A stretch of DNA of 64,000 nucleotides, taken from VXYL01 sp965243175 (GTDB taxonomy: Bacteria; Pseudomonadota; Gammaproteobacteria; Pseudomonadales; Azotimanducaceae). The stretch covers positions 310,001 through 374,000 of the forward strand of contig OZ251532.1 in the NCBI GenBank assembly GCA_965243175.1, in the 5' to 3' direction. The translations under genes were made by a program, and so were the position numbers. Below, piece after piece: positions 38,653 through 49,195 of this stretch; position 1 is the stretch's first letter; the number at the start of each line of letters is the position of its first letter. The notes under the pieces were generated by a model. The model did not search any database. It was not told where the DNA came from and saw nothing but the letters and a program-made list of their open reading frames with translations.

Positions 38653-38845
38653 ATATAACCCAGCCCGCTTGCGCGCGGCCAAGTTTTCAAGACAAGTGAA
38701 CGTCGCCGGTTACCTGTGCCGGAGCTCGCGCTCCGCCACAGCGCAGTGGCGCTCACGCACCACCGCACAAGACGCACTTGTTGTTGTTTTCGTTGCTCTT
38801 GGGTTGCATCCCTCCTTTCGGAGAGATGCGGCTTCATCGAACGAA

Positions 38846-38857
38846 TTGTGAAAGAGC
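38846..38857 (-). promoter_or_regulatory. boxA antitermination site in the 16S-23S spacer
   Basis: On the minus strand GCTCTTTCACAA lies about 190 bases before the 23S start. It matches the boxA core CTCTTT bound by NusB/NusE to keep RNA polymerase from terminating in rrn genes. Confidence 0.75.
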
Positions 38858-38933
38858 GGCTTATGCAAGCCAGCATCCAAGGGCACCGTTGCCGATGCGC
38901 TTGGATGTTGACTCTTCGCGGGAGGCGCGAGAG

Positions 38934-39009
38934 TGGTGGAGCCGAGGAGGATCGAACTCCTGACCCCCTGCGTGCAAGGCAGGTGCTCTCCCAGCTGAGC
39001 TACGGCCCC
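38934..39009 (-). tRNA. tRNA-Ala(TGC)
   Basis: A 76-base tRNA with encoded CCA. The acceptor stem pairs GGGGCCG with the end of the gene, the anticodon loop reads TTGCA in CTGCCTTGCACGCAGG, and the T-loop is GTTCGATCC. It is the second tRNA of the spacer, the usual Ile-Ala order. Confidence 0.96.
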
Positions 39010-39092
39010 GTGAGTTCGTCGTTGGCTACCGTCGATGCGCTTGCGCGGCGTTCGCCGTCAGCCGCTCGCTTGGGCCAAGGGACGCTCCGGCT

Positions 39093-39170
39093 TGGTGGGT
39101 CTGGGTGGATTTGAACCGCCGACCTCACCCTTATCAGAGGTGTGCTCTAACCAACTGAGCTACAGACCCA
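39093..39170 (-). tRNA. tRNA-Ile(GAT)
   Basis: A tRNA of about 78 bases with encoded CCA. The anticodon GAT lies in CCTCTGATAAGG and the T-loop is GTTCAAATCC. It is the first tRNA after 16S in the rrn spacer. Confidence 0.96.
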
Positions 39171-39363
39171 TTGTTCGCCAGCTCGCGCTTGGCCGACCTT
39201 GAGGCCAAGCCAGCGCCAGCCGGTCTGGCAGCGGATCGCCGCCAAACAAGGCTCCCGTAAAGACAATGCCATTCGTGTGGGCGCCCGAACGAACTGTCCG
39301 AGCGTGGATCGAACACCCCTAGCGTTGCCGTTAGGCTTGGCCGGAGGGTCGATCTTCTTGGTT

Positions 39364-40938
<1,575 letters not shown>

Positions 40939-41054
40939 GTTTGCAGATGACTGCAAGTACCGTGCCAACCGACGCGACTAGCGCACCGGAAACACGGCCA
41001 AAGGGTTTGCCCGGAGCTCGAATCGAGCGCCCACACGAATGGCTTGTCTTCACG

Positions 41055-41066
41055 TTCTTAAAGAGC
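41055..41066 (-). promoter_or_regulatory. boxA antitermination site in the rrn leader
   Basis: On the minus strand GCTCTTTAAGAA, very close to E. coli rrn leader boxA, lies between the promoter and 16S. It should nucleate the NusA/B/E/G antitermination complex. Confidence 0.85.
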
Positions 41067-41100
41067 CGGCCACGGCATGCGCCGCGACCAAGGGATGGGC

Positions 41101-41128
41101 ATCTTACGCCTCGTGAAGGGCGTGTCAA
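41101..41128 (-). promoter_or_regulatory. rrn promoter (sigma-70 type)
   Basis: On the minus strand a consensus -35 TTGACA (41123-41128) is followed by a 16-bp spacer and a -10 TAAGAT (41101-41106). Upstream is a run of seven A that could act as an UP element. The spacer is GC-rich. It lies about 160 bases before the 16S 5' end with boxA in between. Confidence 0.85.
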
Positions 41129-41205
41129 CACCCAAATGCAGTTTTTTTCACGCTGCCTTCGCAGCCCCCGCGGACTGCTCCGGCGGGCCGTCGTCGCAGC
41201 TTGGC

Positions 41206-42477
41206 TCAAGCAGCCTCCAGCGTCAGCAGGTGCCAGTTCTTCCTGCCGCGGCGGACGAGGAAGTAGCGCCCGTGCAGGGCATCCGCTGGGTGGAGGCGCA
41301 ACGTCGGGTCGCTCGCGGGAAGGCCGTTGACCGCCACTCCGCCGCTCTGAACGAGGCGCCGGGCGGCGCCGTTCGACGCCGCGAGGCCAGCCGCAACGAG
41401 CGCATCGAGCAGCCCGACGCCGGGGCTCGCGACCGAACTGTCGACGCCGTCGCGTTCGAGCTGCGCCAGGTCGGCGCTGTCCAAGGCGCGCACGTCGCCG
41501 CCGAAGAGCGCCGCCGAGATGCGCTGCGCCGAGCCCAGCGCCGCTTCGCCGTGCGTCAAGCGGGTGACTTCGGCGGCCAGCATGCGCTGCGCCTCGCGAC
41601 GCTCGGGATGCGCCTTAGTCGCGTCTTCGGCAGCGGCGAGTTCCGCCTCGTCGAGCAGGGTGAAGCAGCGCAGGAAGGGCGCCGCGTCCGCATCCGCCGT
41701 GTTAAGCCAGAATTGGTAGAAGGCGTAGGGCGACGTGCGCTGCGCATCCAGCCAAACGGCACCGGCGGCGCTCTTGCCGAACTTGGCGCCGTCCTGCTTG
41801 GCGACCAGCACGTGCGTCAGCGCGTAGGTCTGCCGTTGCAGCAGCCGTCGCGCAAGCTCGACGCCGCTGACGATGTTCCCCCACTGGTCGCTGCCGCCCA
41901 CCTGCAACGTGCAGCCGTGGCGCCGGGCGAGTTCGACGAAGTCGTACGCCTGCAGCAGCATGTAGCTGAATTCGGTGAAGGAAATGCCCGCCCCTTCGCG
42001 GTCGAGCCGGGCGCGCACGGAGTCGCGCTGCATCATCGCGTTGACCGAGAAGTGCTTGCCGACGTCGCGCAGGAAGGTCACCACGCCAAGCCCCTGCGTC
42101 CAGTCGAGGTTGTTGACGACGCGGGCGGCGTTGGCGCCGTCGAAGTCCACGAAGCGCGACGCCTGCTCGCGGATCGCCCCCACCCAGCCCTCGACGACGC
42201 TCGGGTCGTTCAGCGCCCGCTCGCCGCTGCGTCCGGACGGATCGCCGATCAAGCCCGTGGCGCCGCCCACCACCACGATGGGCCGATGGCCAGCCAGCTG
42301 AAGACGACGCAGCATCAGCAGCGTCACCAGATTGCCGACCTGCAAACTCGAGGCCGTCGGGTCGAAGCCAGCGTAGACGACCCGCGAGCCGCCGGACAGA
42401 TGTTCGTCGAGCCCGGCGCGGTCGGAGACTTGGGCGAGCAGGCCGCGCCGTTCGAGCGCGTGGAGGAACGATGCCAT
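41206..42477 (-). CDS. tyrS: tyrosyl-tRNA synthetase
   Basis: A 423-residue class I synthetase starting at ATG 42477. The HIGH-equivalent region is ASSLQVGNLVTLLMLRRLQ, the KMSKS loop is KFGKSAAGAVWLD near residue 230, and a C-terminal S4 RNA-binding domain (VAAGLAASNGAARRLVQSGG onward) is complete. It charges tRNA-Tyr with tyrosine in the cytoplasm. It lies immediately upstream of the rrn promoter, facing the same way, and diverges from the M23 peptidase gene. Confidence 0.95.
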   Translation of the reverse strand: MASFLHALERRGLLAQVSDRAGLDEHLSGGSRVVYAGFDPTASSLQVGNLVTLLMLRRLQLAGHRPIVVVGGATGLIGDPSGRSGERALNDPSVVEGWVGAIREQASRFVDFDGANAARVVNNLDWTQGLGVVTFLRDVGKHFSVNAMMQRDSVRARLDREGAGISFTEFSYMLLQAYDFVELARRHGCTLQVGGSDQWGNIVSGVELARRLLQRQTYALTHVLVAKQDGAKFGKSAAGAVWLDAQRTSPYAFYQFWLNTADADAAPFLRCFTLLDEAELAAAEDATKAHPERREAQRMLAAEVTRLTHGEAALGSAQRISAALFGGDVRALDSADLAQLERDGVDSSVASPGVGLLDALVAAGLAASNGAARRLVQSGGVAVNGLPASDPTLRLHPADALHGRYFLVRRGRKNWHLLTLEAA

Positions 42478-42552
42478 GGCTAGCGCGGCGTTCGGTCGGG
42501 GGGCAGGCACATTAGCGCCAAAAAGGGGTGTCAATCAACGCGATAGTGGTGT

Positions 42553-43932
42553 ATGGTCCGCCCTCTTGGCGCTGCGCCGGCCAATTTGAGAGGGCGCAGC
42601 GGGGGGAGTGGAAGCATCAACGCCCGACGGTTCAACGTGTCGTTCCCGCAGAAGACCCATGCCATCGTCGCAACCGTGATTGTGGCGACCATGGTGTTCG
42701 TCTGGATGACCGGCTGGACGTCCGACCAGGAGGTCAACGCCGCGGTCGTCGTCGAAGTCGAACCTCCCGCGGTGGCCTTGCCGCAGCAGGAGTCGCCGCC
42801 ACCCGCCCCGCCCCTGGAAGTCGAGCGCGACACCGAGGTCGCGGCGGTCAAGCGCGGCGACACCGCCGCCAAGATATTCCAGCGCCACGGCTTCAGCGAT
42901 CGCGAGCTGCATCTGGTGGTGTCCAGCGGCCCGCTCGGCCAGCGCCTAGCATCCATCTACCCAGGCCACGAGCTGGAGTTCGAGCGCGACGAAGACGGCA
43001 ATCTGGTGCGCGTCACCTACAGCGCGGGGCGTTTGGAGTCCATCCACTTCGAGCGCGTCGGCGACCGCTTCAAGGGCGAGACCGAAGTCATCGAGCCGGT
43101 GATCAAGCTCGGCTACTCCCACGCCATCATCGACCGCTCGCTGTTCGTCGCCTGCCAGCGCGCCGGCCTCGACGACTCCTTCGCGTCCAAGCTCGCCAAC
43201 ATCTTCCAGTGGGACGTGGACTTCATCCGCGACATCCGCAAGGGCGACAAGTTCCACGTGCTGTACGAAGAACGCTACTTGGACGGCCAGTTCTTCGACT
43301 TCGGCAACATCCTGGTGGCGGAGTTCACCAACCAAGACGAGCAGCTCCTCGCGGTGCGCTACGAAGGCAACGGCGAGCACGGCTACTACACGCCAGCCGG
43401 CAGGAACATGCAGAAGCAGTTCCTGAAGGCACCGCTCGAGTTCACCCGCATCAGTTCCAACTTCAACCTCAGCCGCATCCACCCGCTCTGGAAGAGTTCG
43501 ATGCCCCATCGCGGCATCGACTACGCGGCGCCGACCGGCACGCCGGTGCGCGCAGCCGGAGACGGCGTAGTCGTCGCCAAGTCCAAGACCACCCCCAACG
43601 GCAACTTCGTGGTGCTGCGCCACGGCAGCAACTACCACACCAAGTACCTGCACCTCTCCGGCTTCGCGCGCGGCCTGCACGTCGGCAAGCAGGTCTCGCA
43701 AGGCGACGTGATCGGGCGCGTCGGCGCCACCGGCTGGGCAACCGGCCCGCATCTGCACTACGAGTTCCTGGTCGGCGGCGTCCACAAGAACCCGCGCACG
43801 GTCGAGCTGCCGGCAGGCGAGCCGATTCCAAGCACGGAACGCGAGCAGTTCGAGTACGCGGCGACGCGCCAACTCGCCGAACTGGAACGGCAGAAGGCGA
43901 CGCGCATGGTGGCCGAAGCGAACACGCCCTAG
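42553..43932 (+). CDS. mepM: M23-family murein endopeptidase (MepM-like)
   Basis: A 459-residue inner-membrane-anchored peptidase. One N-terminal membrane segment (AIVATVIVATMVFVWMTG) is followed by a Pro-rich linker, an OapA/LysM-like region (VKRGDTAAKIFQRHGFS) and the M23 domain. Zinc ligands are seen in HRGIDYAAPTGTPV (HxxxD near residue 316) and HLHYEF near 397. It cleaves D,D-crosslinks in peptidoglycan during growth. The start is not certain: GTG 42637 would give a shorter N-terminus. It is divergent from tyrS and followed closely by anmK, a common neighbourhood in gammaproteobacteria. Confidence 0.9.
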   Translation: MVRPLGAAPANLRGRSGGSGSINARRFNVSFPQKTHAIVATVIVATMVFVWMTGWTSDQEVNAAVVVEVEPPAVALPQQESPPPAPPLEVERDTEVAAVKRGDTAAKIFQRHGFSDRELHLVVSSGPLGQRLASIYPGHELEFERDEDGNLVRVTYSAGRLESIHFERVGDRFKGETEVIEPVIKLGYSHAIIDRSLFVACQRAGLDDSFASKLANIFQWDVDFIRDIRKGDKFHVLYEERYLDGQFFDFGNILVAEFTNQDEQLLAVRYEGNGEHGYYTPAGRNMQKQFLKAPLEFTRISSNFNLSRIHPLWKSSMPHRGIDYAAPTGTPVRAAGDGVVVAKSKTTPNGNFVVLRHGSNYHTKYLHLSGFARGLHVGKQVSQGDVIGRVGATGWATGPHLHYEFLVGGVHKNPRTVELPAGEPIPSTEREQFEYAATRQLAELERQKATRMVAEANTP

Positions 43933-43948
43933 CCGGTCCACCCTTCCC

Positions 43949-45124
43949 GTGCGCTACGTTGGCGTCATGACCGGCACCAGCGTGGACGGTCTGGATGTCG
44001 CTCTCATTGAAATCAACGACGCCGTTTCCATCGAAGCGGCCACGACGATCCCCCTGCCGAAAGCCCTCGCCGGCGAGTTGCGCGCACTCTGCGCACCCGG
44101 GCCAAACGAAGTCGCGCGGGTGGGCGCTGCGGATGCCGAACTCGGCGACTTCATCGGCGCAAGCGTCGTCGAATGTCTACGCACCTGGGGCGTTGCGGCA
44201 GCGGACGTCCGCGCCATCGGCTGCCACGGCCAGACGATCCGCCACCATCCAGAAGCAGCGCCCAAGTTCACCGTGCAGATCGGCGACCCGAACCGCATCG
44301 CCGAAGCCACCGGCATCGACACGGTCGCGGACTTCCGCCGCCGAGACATGGCCGCCGGGGGCGAAGGCGCACCACTGGCGCCGCTGTTCCACGCCGCCTT
44401 GTTCCGCCACCCGACCCGGCATCGCGTCGTGGTGAACATCGGCGGCATCGCCAACGCGACGCTGCTTTCCAGCGGTTCCGAGTCCGTCGTCGGCTTCGAC
44501 ACCGGCCCCGGCAACGCCCTCCTGGACGCTTGGATCCGCCACTGCCGAGGCGAAGCCTACGACGCCGAAGGCGCCTGGGCGCGCAGCGGCACCGTCCATG
44601 CGGATCTGCTGACCGTGCTGCAAGGCGACCCTTTCGTCGCACGGCAGCCGCCCAAGAGCACCGGCAAGGAGACCTACCACCTGGGCTACGTGCAGAGCGC
44701 TTGCCACGACGCGCAAGTCCTAATCGGTCCTAAGTCCACGGGCGACGAGAGCATTCCGCCAGCAGACGTACAGGCGACCCTCGCCGAGTTCTCCGCGTGG
44801 AGCATCGCCCAAGGCGTACGCGGCGCGTCTCCGTTTCCTCCATCGACCAGCGCCGAAGCGCACCGAGGCGACGTCGTCCTCTGCGGCGGTGGACGCCGCA
44901 ACGCGCATCTGGTCGAACGGCTCGCCGCCAATCTCGATGGCTGGCGGCTGCTCTCGACGGACGACCTAGGCTACGACGGCGATGCCCTAGAAGCCGCCGC
45001 TTTCGCCTGGTTCGCGCATCGCACCCTCGAAGGACTGCCGAGCAACGCCCCAAGCGTCACCGGCGCGGCGGGCGAACGAGTGCTCGGCGCGATCTACCCC
45101 GGCCAAGCGCAACGCACCAGCTGA
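43949..45124 (+). CDS. anmK: anhydro-N-acetylmuramic acid kinase
   Basis: A 391-residue sugar kinase. The N-terminal phosphate loop GVMTGTSVDGLDVALIE is diagnostic, as are GCHGQTIRHHP and VVGFDTGPGNALLDAW. It phosphorylates and opens 1,6-anhydro-MurNAc, a cell wall turnover product, giving MurNAc-6-P. GTG 43949 starts 16 bp after the mepM-like gene, so the two wall-related genes probably share a transcript. The stop is 18 bp from the convergent erpA stop. Confidence 0.95.
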   Translation: MRYVGVMTGTSVDGLDVALIEINDAVSIEAATTIPLPKALAGELRALCAPGPNEVARVGAADAELGDFIGASVVECLRTWGVAAADVRAIGCHGQTIRHHPEAAPKFTVQIGDPNRIAEATGIDTVADFRRRDMAAGGEGAPLAPLFHAALFRHPTRHRVVVNIGGIANATLLSSGSESVVGFDTGPGNALLDAWIRHCRGEAYDAEGAWARSGTVHADLLTVLQGDPFVARQPPKSTGKETYHLGYVQSACHDAQVLIGPKSTGDESIPPADVQATLAEFSAWSIAQGVRGASPFPPSTSAEAHRGDVVLCGGGRRNAHLVERLAANLDGWRLLSTDDLGYDGDALEAAAFAWFAHRTLEGLPSNAPSVTGAAGERVLGAIYPGQAQRTS

Positions 45125-45142
45125 ACGCGGCTGCGTACGCGC

Positions 45143-45472
45143 TCAGATGGCGAACGAGTTGCCGCAGCCGCAGGTGGTGGAAGCGTTGGGATTGGCGACG
45201 ACGAACTGCGCCCCGGCCAAGTCTTCCTTGTAGTCGATCTCCGCCCCGGCCAGATACTGGTAGCTCATCGGGTCCACCAGCGCCGTCACCCCATCGCGTT
45301 CGATAACCGTATCGTCGTCCGCGCTGGCATCGTCGAACGTGAAGCCGTAGGAAAACCCGCTGCACCCGCCGCCGGTGATGAAGACGCGCAGCTTCAAGTC
45401 CGGCTGCCCCTCGCTCTCGATGAGCTCCCGCACCTTGCCCGCGGCCCGGGAGGAGAATTGGATGGCGTTCAT
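45143..45472 (-). CDS. erpA: iron-sulfur cluster insertion protein ErpA
   Basis: A 109-residue A-type carrier starting at ATG 45472. The three cluster cysteines are in GGGCSGFSY and CGCGNSF. The shape (FITGGGCSGFSYGF, NPNASTTCGCGNSFAI) is that of ErpA rather than IscA. It delivers Fe-S clusters to apoproteins such as IspG. It follows the pseudo-S9 gene on the same strand with a 19-bp gap. Confidence 0.95.
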   Translation of the reverse strand: MNAIQFSSRAAGKVRELIESEGQPDLKLRVFITGGGCSGFSYGFTFDDASADDDTVIERDGVTALVDPMSYQYLAGAEIDYKEDLAGAQFVVANPNASTTCGCGNSFAI

Positions 45473-45491
45473 GCCGCCATCATAGCAACCT

Positions 45492-47624
45492 CTACTCGTC
45501 GTCGCGCACCGCCGTCGCCAACGAGTACGAAGACGCTCGCGCCTCCACTTCGTCCCCAACGCCGATCTCGCTCTCCAGCATCGCCTCGAGCGCAATCAGG
45601 AACTCGACCTCGCGCTCGCTGCCGGCAGGCAAGGCGCGGCGAACGCTGGCCGCGTGCTCCACGGCCCGCGCGTAGCCCCGCGACTTCTCGTCGAACCGCT
45701 GCACGCCGGCTTCGGTGGCCAGCAGCACCGGAAAGCCCGGGTGCGGCGCGTCCACCAGCGGCGACACGTTGGCGCTGGTCGCGGAGCCGTCGTCCCCTCC
45801 GCTCAGCAGCGGGTTCTCGTTGATCCGGAACATGCCGTGCCACTTGCCGGTCCAATGCGGGCCGATCCAGTTCCGCCAGAACCAGTTGTAGAGACTCACG
45901 CGGTCGTTGAAGAAGGTGCGCAGGGATGGCTCCTCGAACGCGAACGCGGCGACGCAGCGCACCCCGGAGCGTTCGTCGTAGGCGCCCGCCAAGGCCATGT
46001 AGCCGCCGAACCGGCGTCCGACGTAGCACGCGCGATCCGCCAAGGCGAAGCCTTGCGCCGCCGCCCAGCGCACGCTGTCCGCCATGTCCGTGCGCATCCG
46101 TTCGCCCCACATCGTGAGTCCGGCCACGAAGTGCTCGTCGCCACGGCCGGGCAGCCCCCGCACCCGCGGCGCCAGCACGGCATAGCCGCGGCTTGCGAGA
46201 AACTCCGCCCACGGGCTGTAGCCTTCGGCGGCGCCGAGCGGCCCCACGTCGAGCAGCACCACCAACGGCGACGGACCCGCCGGCGCTTCCCGCGGCACGG
46301 TGAACGTCGCGTCTATCGAACGACCATCCCTGGTAGTGAAGGAGACTTCCCGGGTGTCCGCCAAGCGGCCGTCCAGAGGCGGATTTCGCGAACCGATGCG
46401 CCGCGTCGCGCCACTGTCGCGGTCGTGCAGGTAGACCGTCGGCGTGCGGCCGCCGCCGTCGGCCACCGCCACCACGCGCCTGCAGTCCGTGCTCATCGAC
46501 GGCACGGATCGGATGCGCCCCGGCGTCTTCGCGTCCAGCGCCTCGATGTCGCGCCCAAAGTCTTCGTCCAGCCAAGTAAATGCCGCCGCGTCCTCGTGCG
46601 CGAAACCCACGACCCCGCAGGACGTTCCGCCTACCGCCACCGCCGCGGCGTCCCGATCCGCAAGGTCGGCCACGCGCCGTTCCACGGCGAGCGTGTCCGA
46701 GGCCGCTTGCAGGACGACGATGCGACCAGTCTCGGCGTCGTGGGCCTGCAGATAGGCGCTCTCGCCGTCGGACGTGAAGCCAAGCACCGTGGGCGGCAAC
46801 CAAGGCGTGCCGAACTGCGGCGCCGCCGTCGCCTCGAATCCTTCGGCACCGTCCTCGACGTACATCCTGCGCTGCCCCCAAGTGCCGCCGGCAATGTCCG
46901 CACTGTAGCCGACACCGATCCGCACCCGGCCTTGGGCGTCCGCGCTCCACCGAGTCGCCAGGACTTCGGCGGGGACGACGGACTTCAGTCGATTGTTGCG
47001 AATGTTCAGGCGGTAGACGCCGACGGACCATATGACGTCGCGCATCAGCTCGACCAAGATGTGGTCCCGATCGTGTGGCAGCAGGCTGACCACGTTGTGC
47101 TTGCCCTCGTCGCCCGGATAGTGCTTGTACCCCGGCAACATTCGACCACCGGGCAGCGGCGTTTCAGGCGGCTTGTCGGGCGACGGCACCAAGTTCAGCA
47201 GATCGCTACCGTCGTAGTCGATCGCGAAGAGACGCGTCTGCATTCCGCGATTGAATGGGAAGCCTCTGCGGGGGACGCGATTGCGGCGCAACTCGTGGTA
47301 TCGCATCCGCGAACAGACGATGCGCTCATCGGTCGCCCAGTCGCAGGCGTTGAGATGCGACCTACCGTGCCGCACCACCACGGTTTCGAAGCCCGCTCCG
47401 TTGCTGAGATCGCCGACGAACACCTCCGTGCCGCTCTGCGTCGAACGCAGGAAGAGCAATCGCCGTCCGCTCGGCGAGACGCGGGGCTCGTGTATGGCTG
47501 GTGGCCCTACATACGCCGCCGGCGTCCCCTCGAACGCCTCCGAAGATGCCGCGAAGAGGACGGCGACAAGGCCGGCTGCGAACGACCCGAAGACTGGAAT
47601 CCGACCATGCCACATGGCAGCCAA
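45492..47624 (-). CDS. S9 peptidase-like protein lacking the catalytic serine
   Basis: A 710-residue protein with a signal peptide (AGLVAVLFAASSEAFEG), an N-terminal beta-propeller-like region and a C-terminal alpha/beta hydrolase domain of the prolyl oligopeptidase/acylaminoacyl peptidase type. The nucleophile elbow, normally GxSxGGY, reads GRRFGGYMALAG: Arg538 (codon 46011-46013) stands where Ser should be. The rest of the domain is preserved and the frame is open. It is therefore predicted to be exported but not a serine peptidase. It may bind peptides. It precedes erpA on the same strand. Confidence 0.8.
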   Translation of the reverse strand: MAAMWHGRIPVFGSFAAGLVAVLFAASSEAFEGTPAAYVGPPAIHEPRVSPSGRRLLFLRSTQSGTEVFVGDLSNGAGFETVVVRHGRSHLNACDWATDERIVCSRMRYHELRRNRVPRRGFPFNRGMQTRLFAIDYDGSDLLNLVPSPDKPPETPLPGGRMLPGYKHYPGDEGKHNVVSLLPHDRDHILVELMRDVIWSVGVYRLNIRNNRLKSVVPAEVLATRWSADAQGRVRIGVGYSADIAGGTWGQRRMYVEDGAEGFEATAAPQFGTPWLPPTVLGFTSDGESAYLQAHDAETGRIVVLQAASDTLAVERRVADLADRDAAAVAVGGTSCGVVGFAHEDAAAFTWLDEDFGRDIEALDAKTPGRIRSVPSMSTDCRRVVAVADGGGRTPTVYLHDRDSGATRRIGSRNPPLDGRLADTREVSFTTRDGRSIDATFTVPREAPAGPSPLVVLLDVGPLGAAEGYSPWAEFLASRGYAVLAPRVRGLPGRGDEHFVAGLTMWGERMRTDMADSVRWAAAQGFALADRACYVGRRFGGYMALAGAYDERSGVRCVAAFAFEEPSLRTFFNDRVSLYNWFWRNWIGPHWTGKWHGMFRINENPLLSGGDDGSATSANVSPLVDAPHPGFPVLLATEAGVQRFDEKSRGYARAVEHAASVRRALPAGSEREVEFLIALEAMLESEIGVGDEVEARASSYSLATAVRDDE

Positions 47625-47781
47625 GCTGCCAGAGCGCCGAAGCCGAGGTCAAGGGCATGACGGCGTATCCGACAAAGCCGTGGGCGGCGCAGCGGGTGAG
47701 GATCTGGCGCACCTGGGTGCTGTCGCGCGGACGACGTTCGCCGCCTGCGCAACGCATGGTATTTTCTCGCGGCACGTCTAG

Positions 47782-49134
47782 TTGGCCACTCACTTGGAAG
47801 TTCCCTCGCTCTGGGCGCCCGTTCGCCGACTGCTCGGCGGTCTCGACACGCTGCCTCGGTTGACGCTGCTCGCGGCCGGGGCGGGCTTCATCGTCGGGGG
47901 CGTCATCGTGCTCTTTCGCGGCGCGCTGGAAGCGCTTGCCTGGCTGCTCCACGGCCACGGCGTGGACGAGCTCGAAGCCCTGCCGACAGCTGCGCACCTG
48001 CTGATGCCGATCATCGGCGCGTTGGCGCTCGGCGTCGTCTTCAATCGGCTGCCCGCCGACGAACAACGCCTCGGCGTCTCGCACGTCATGGAGCGGCTGG
48101 CTCGGCACGATGCTCGCATGCCCTGGCGTTCCGCATGGCGGCAGTTCTACGGTGCGGTCGTCGGCCTCGTGGCGGGGCTGTCGGGTGGCAGGGAAGGGCC
48201 GGCGGTGCATCTCGGGGCGGCGGCTTCGAGTCTGCTCGGCACGGCGTTCAACCAGTCGGCGCAGAACCTTCGCACACTGGTCGCCTGCGGCAGCGCGGCG
48301 GCGATTGCGGCGTCTTTCAACACACCGCTGGCGGGCGTCGTCTTCGCGATGGAAGTGGTGCTGATGGAATACACCGTGGTCGGCTTCGTGCCGGTGATCG
48401 TCTCCACCGTCGCGGCGACGGTCGTTTCGCGCAGCGTGTTCGGCGGCGAGGCCGTGTTCTCGGTGCCGGAAACGGAACTGCGCTCGCTGCTCGAAGTGCC
48501 GTACATCGTGCTGGTCGGCGTCGCGGTGGGGGTTCTCGGCGGCGTCTTCATTCGCGCCGTGCAGATGTTCGCCCGCTTCCGCGCCCTGCCGTTCTGGCTG
48601 CGCGCCACGGCGGCCGGCGCCATTACCGGCGGCGTTGCGCTGTTTGCGCCAGCGGCGCTCGGCATCGGCTACGACACCGTGGACACGGCCTTGCTCGGCC
48701 ATCTGGCGTGGACCGCGCTGTTGGCGATTCTCGTCGCCAAGACCATCGCCACCGCGGCCTGCGTTGGCGTCGGCCTGCCGGTCGGCATCATCGCGCCGAC
48801 TCTGATGATGGGCGCGATGATCGGCGGCTTGCTGGGCGAGGCCGGCAACGCGATGGCGCCGGGCCACGCATCGGAACCGGCCCTCTACGTGATGCTCGGC
48901 ATGGCGGCGATGATGGCCGCGGTTCTGCAAGCGCCGTTGGCGGCGCTCGCTGCTGTGCTGGAACTCACCGCCAATCCCGCCGTGATCCTGCCGGCGATGC
49001 TGGTGATCGTCGTGGCGAAGCTGGTGGTCAGGCAGGCGTTCAAGCAACGGTCCGTGTTCCTCGATACGTTGGCCGGCCTTGGCATTCGCTATCCGCCGGA
49101 ATCGCCGGACGAGGCCCGCGAGCAGGCGCCGTAG
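47782..49134 (+). CDS. ClC-family chloride channel/antiporter
   Basis: A 450-residue membrane protein starting at TTG 47782. It has about ten hydrophobic helices and the ClC selectivity motifs: GREGPAVHLGAA near residue 137, GLPVGIIAPTLMMGA near 330 and the late helix with MAAVLQAPLAALAAVLEL. The N-terminal Ser of GSGIP appears as a variant. It exchanges Cl- for H+ or conducts Cl- across the inner membrane, often for acid resistance. It is divergent from the pseudo-S9 gene and lies upstream of hemL. Confidence 0.9.
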   Translation: MATHLEVPSLWAPVRRLLGGLDTLPRLTLLAAGAGFIVGGVIVLFRGALEALAWLLHGHGVDELEALPTAAHLLMPIIGALALGVVFNRLPADEQRLGVSHVMERLARHDARMPWRSAWRQFYGAVVGLVAGLSGGREGPAVHLGAAASSLLGTAFNQSAQNLRTLVACGSAAAIAASFNTPLAGVVFAMEVVLMEYTVVGFVPVIVSTVAATVVSRSVFGGEAVFSVPETELRSLLEVPYIVLVGVAVGVLGGVFIRAVQMFARFRALPFWLRATAAGAITGGVALFAPAALGIGYDTVDTALLGHLAWTALLAILVAKTIATAACVGVGLPVGIIAPTLMMGAMIGGLLGEAGNAMAPGHASEPALYVMLGMAAMMAAVLQAPLAALAAVLELTANPAVILPAMLVIVVAKLVVRQAFKQRSVFLDTLAGLGIRYPPESPDEAREQAP

Positions 49135-49195
49135 GCGAAGGGGCGGCGTACACCTTGGTAAGCTCTGCGCTCCTCCCGGACGATCCGAAGGCACA

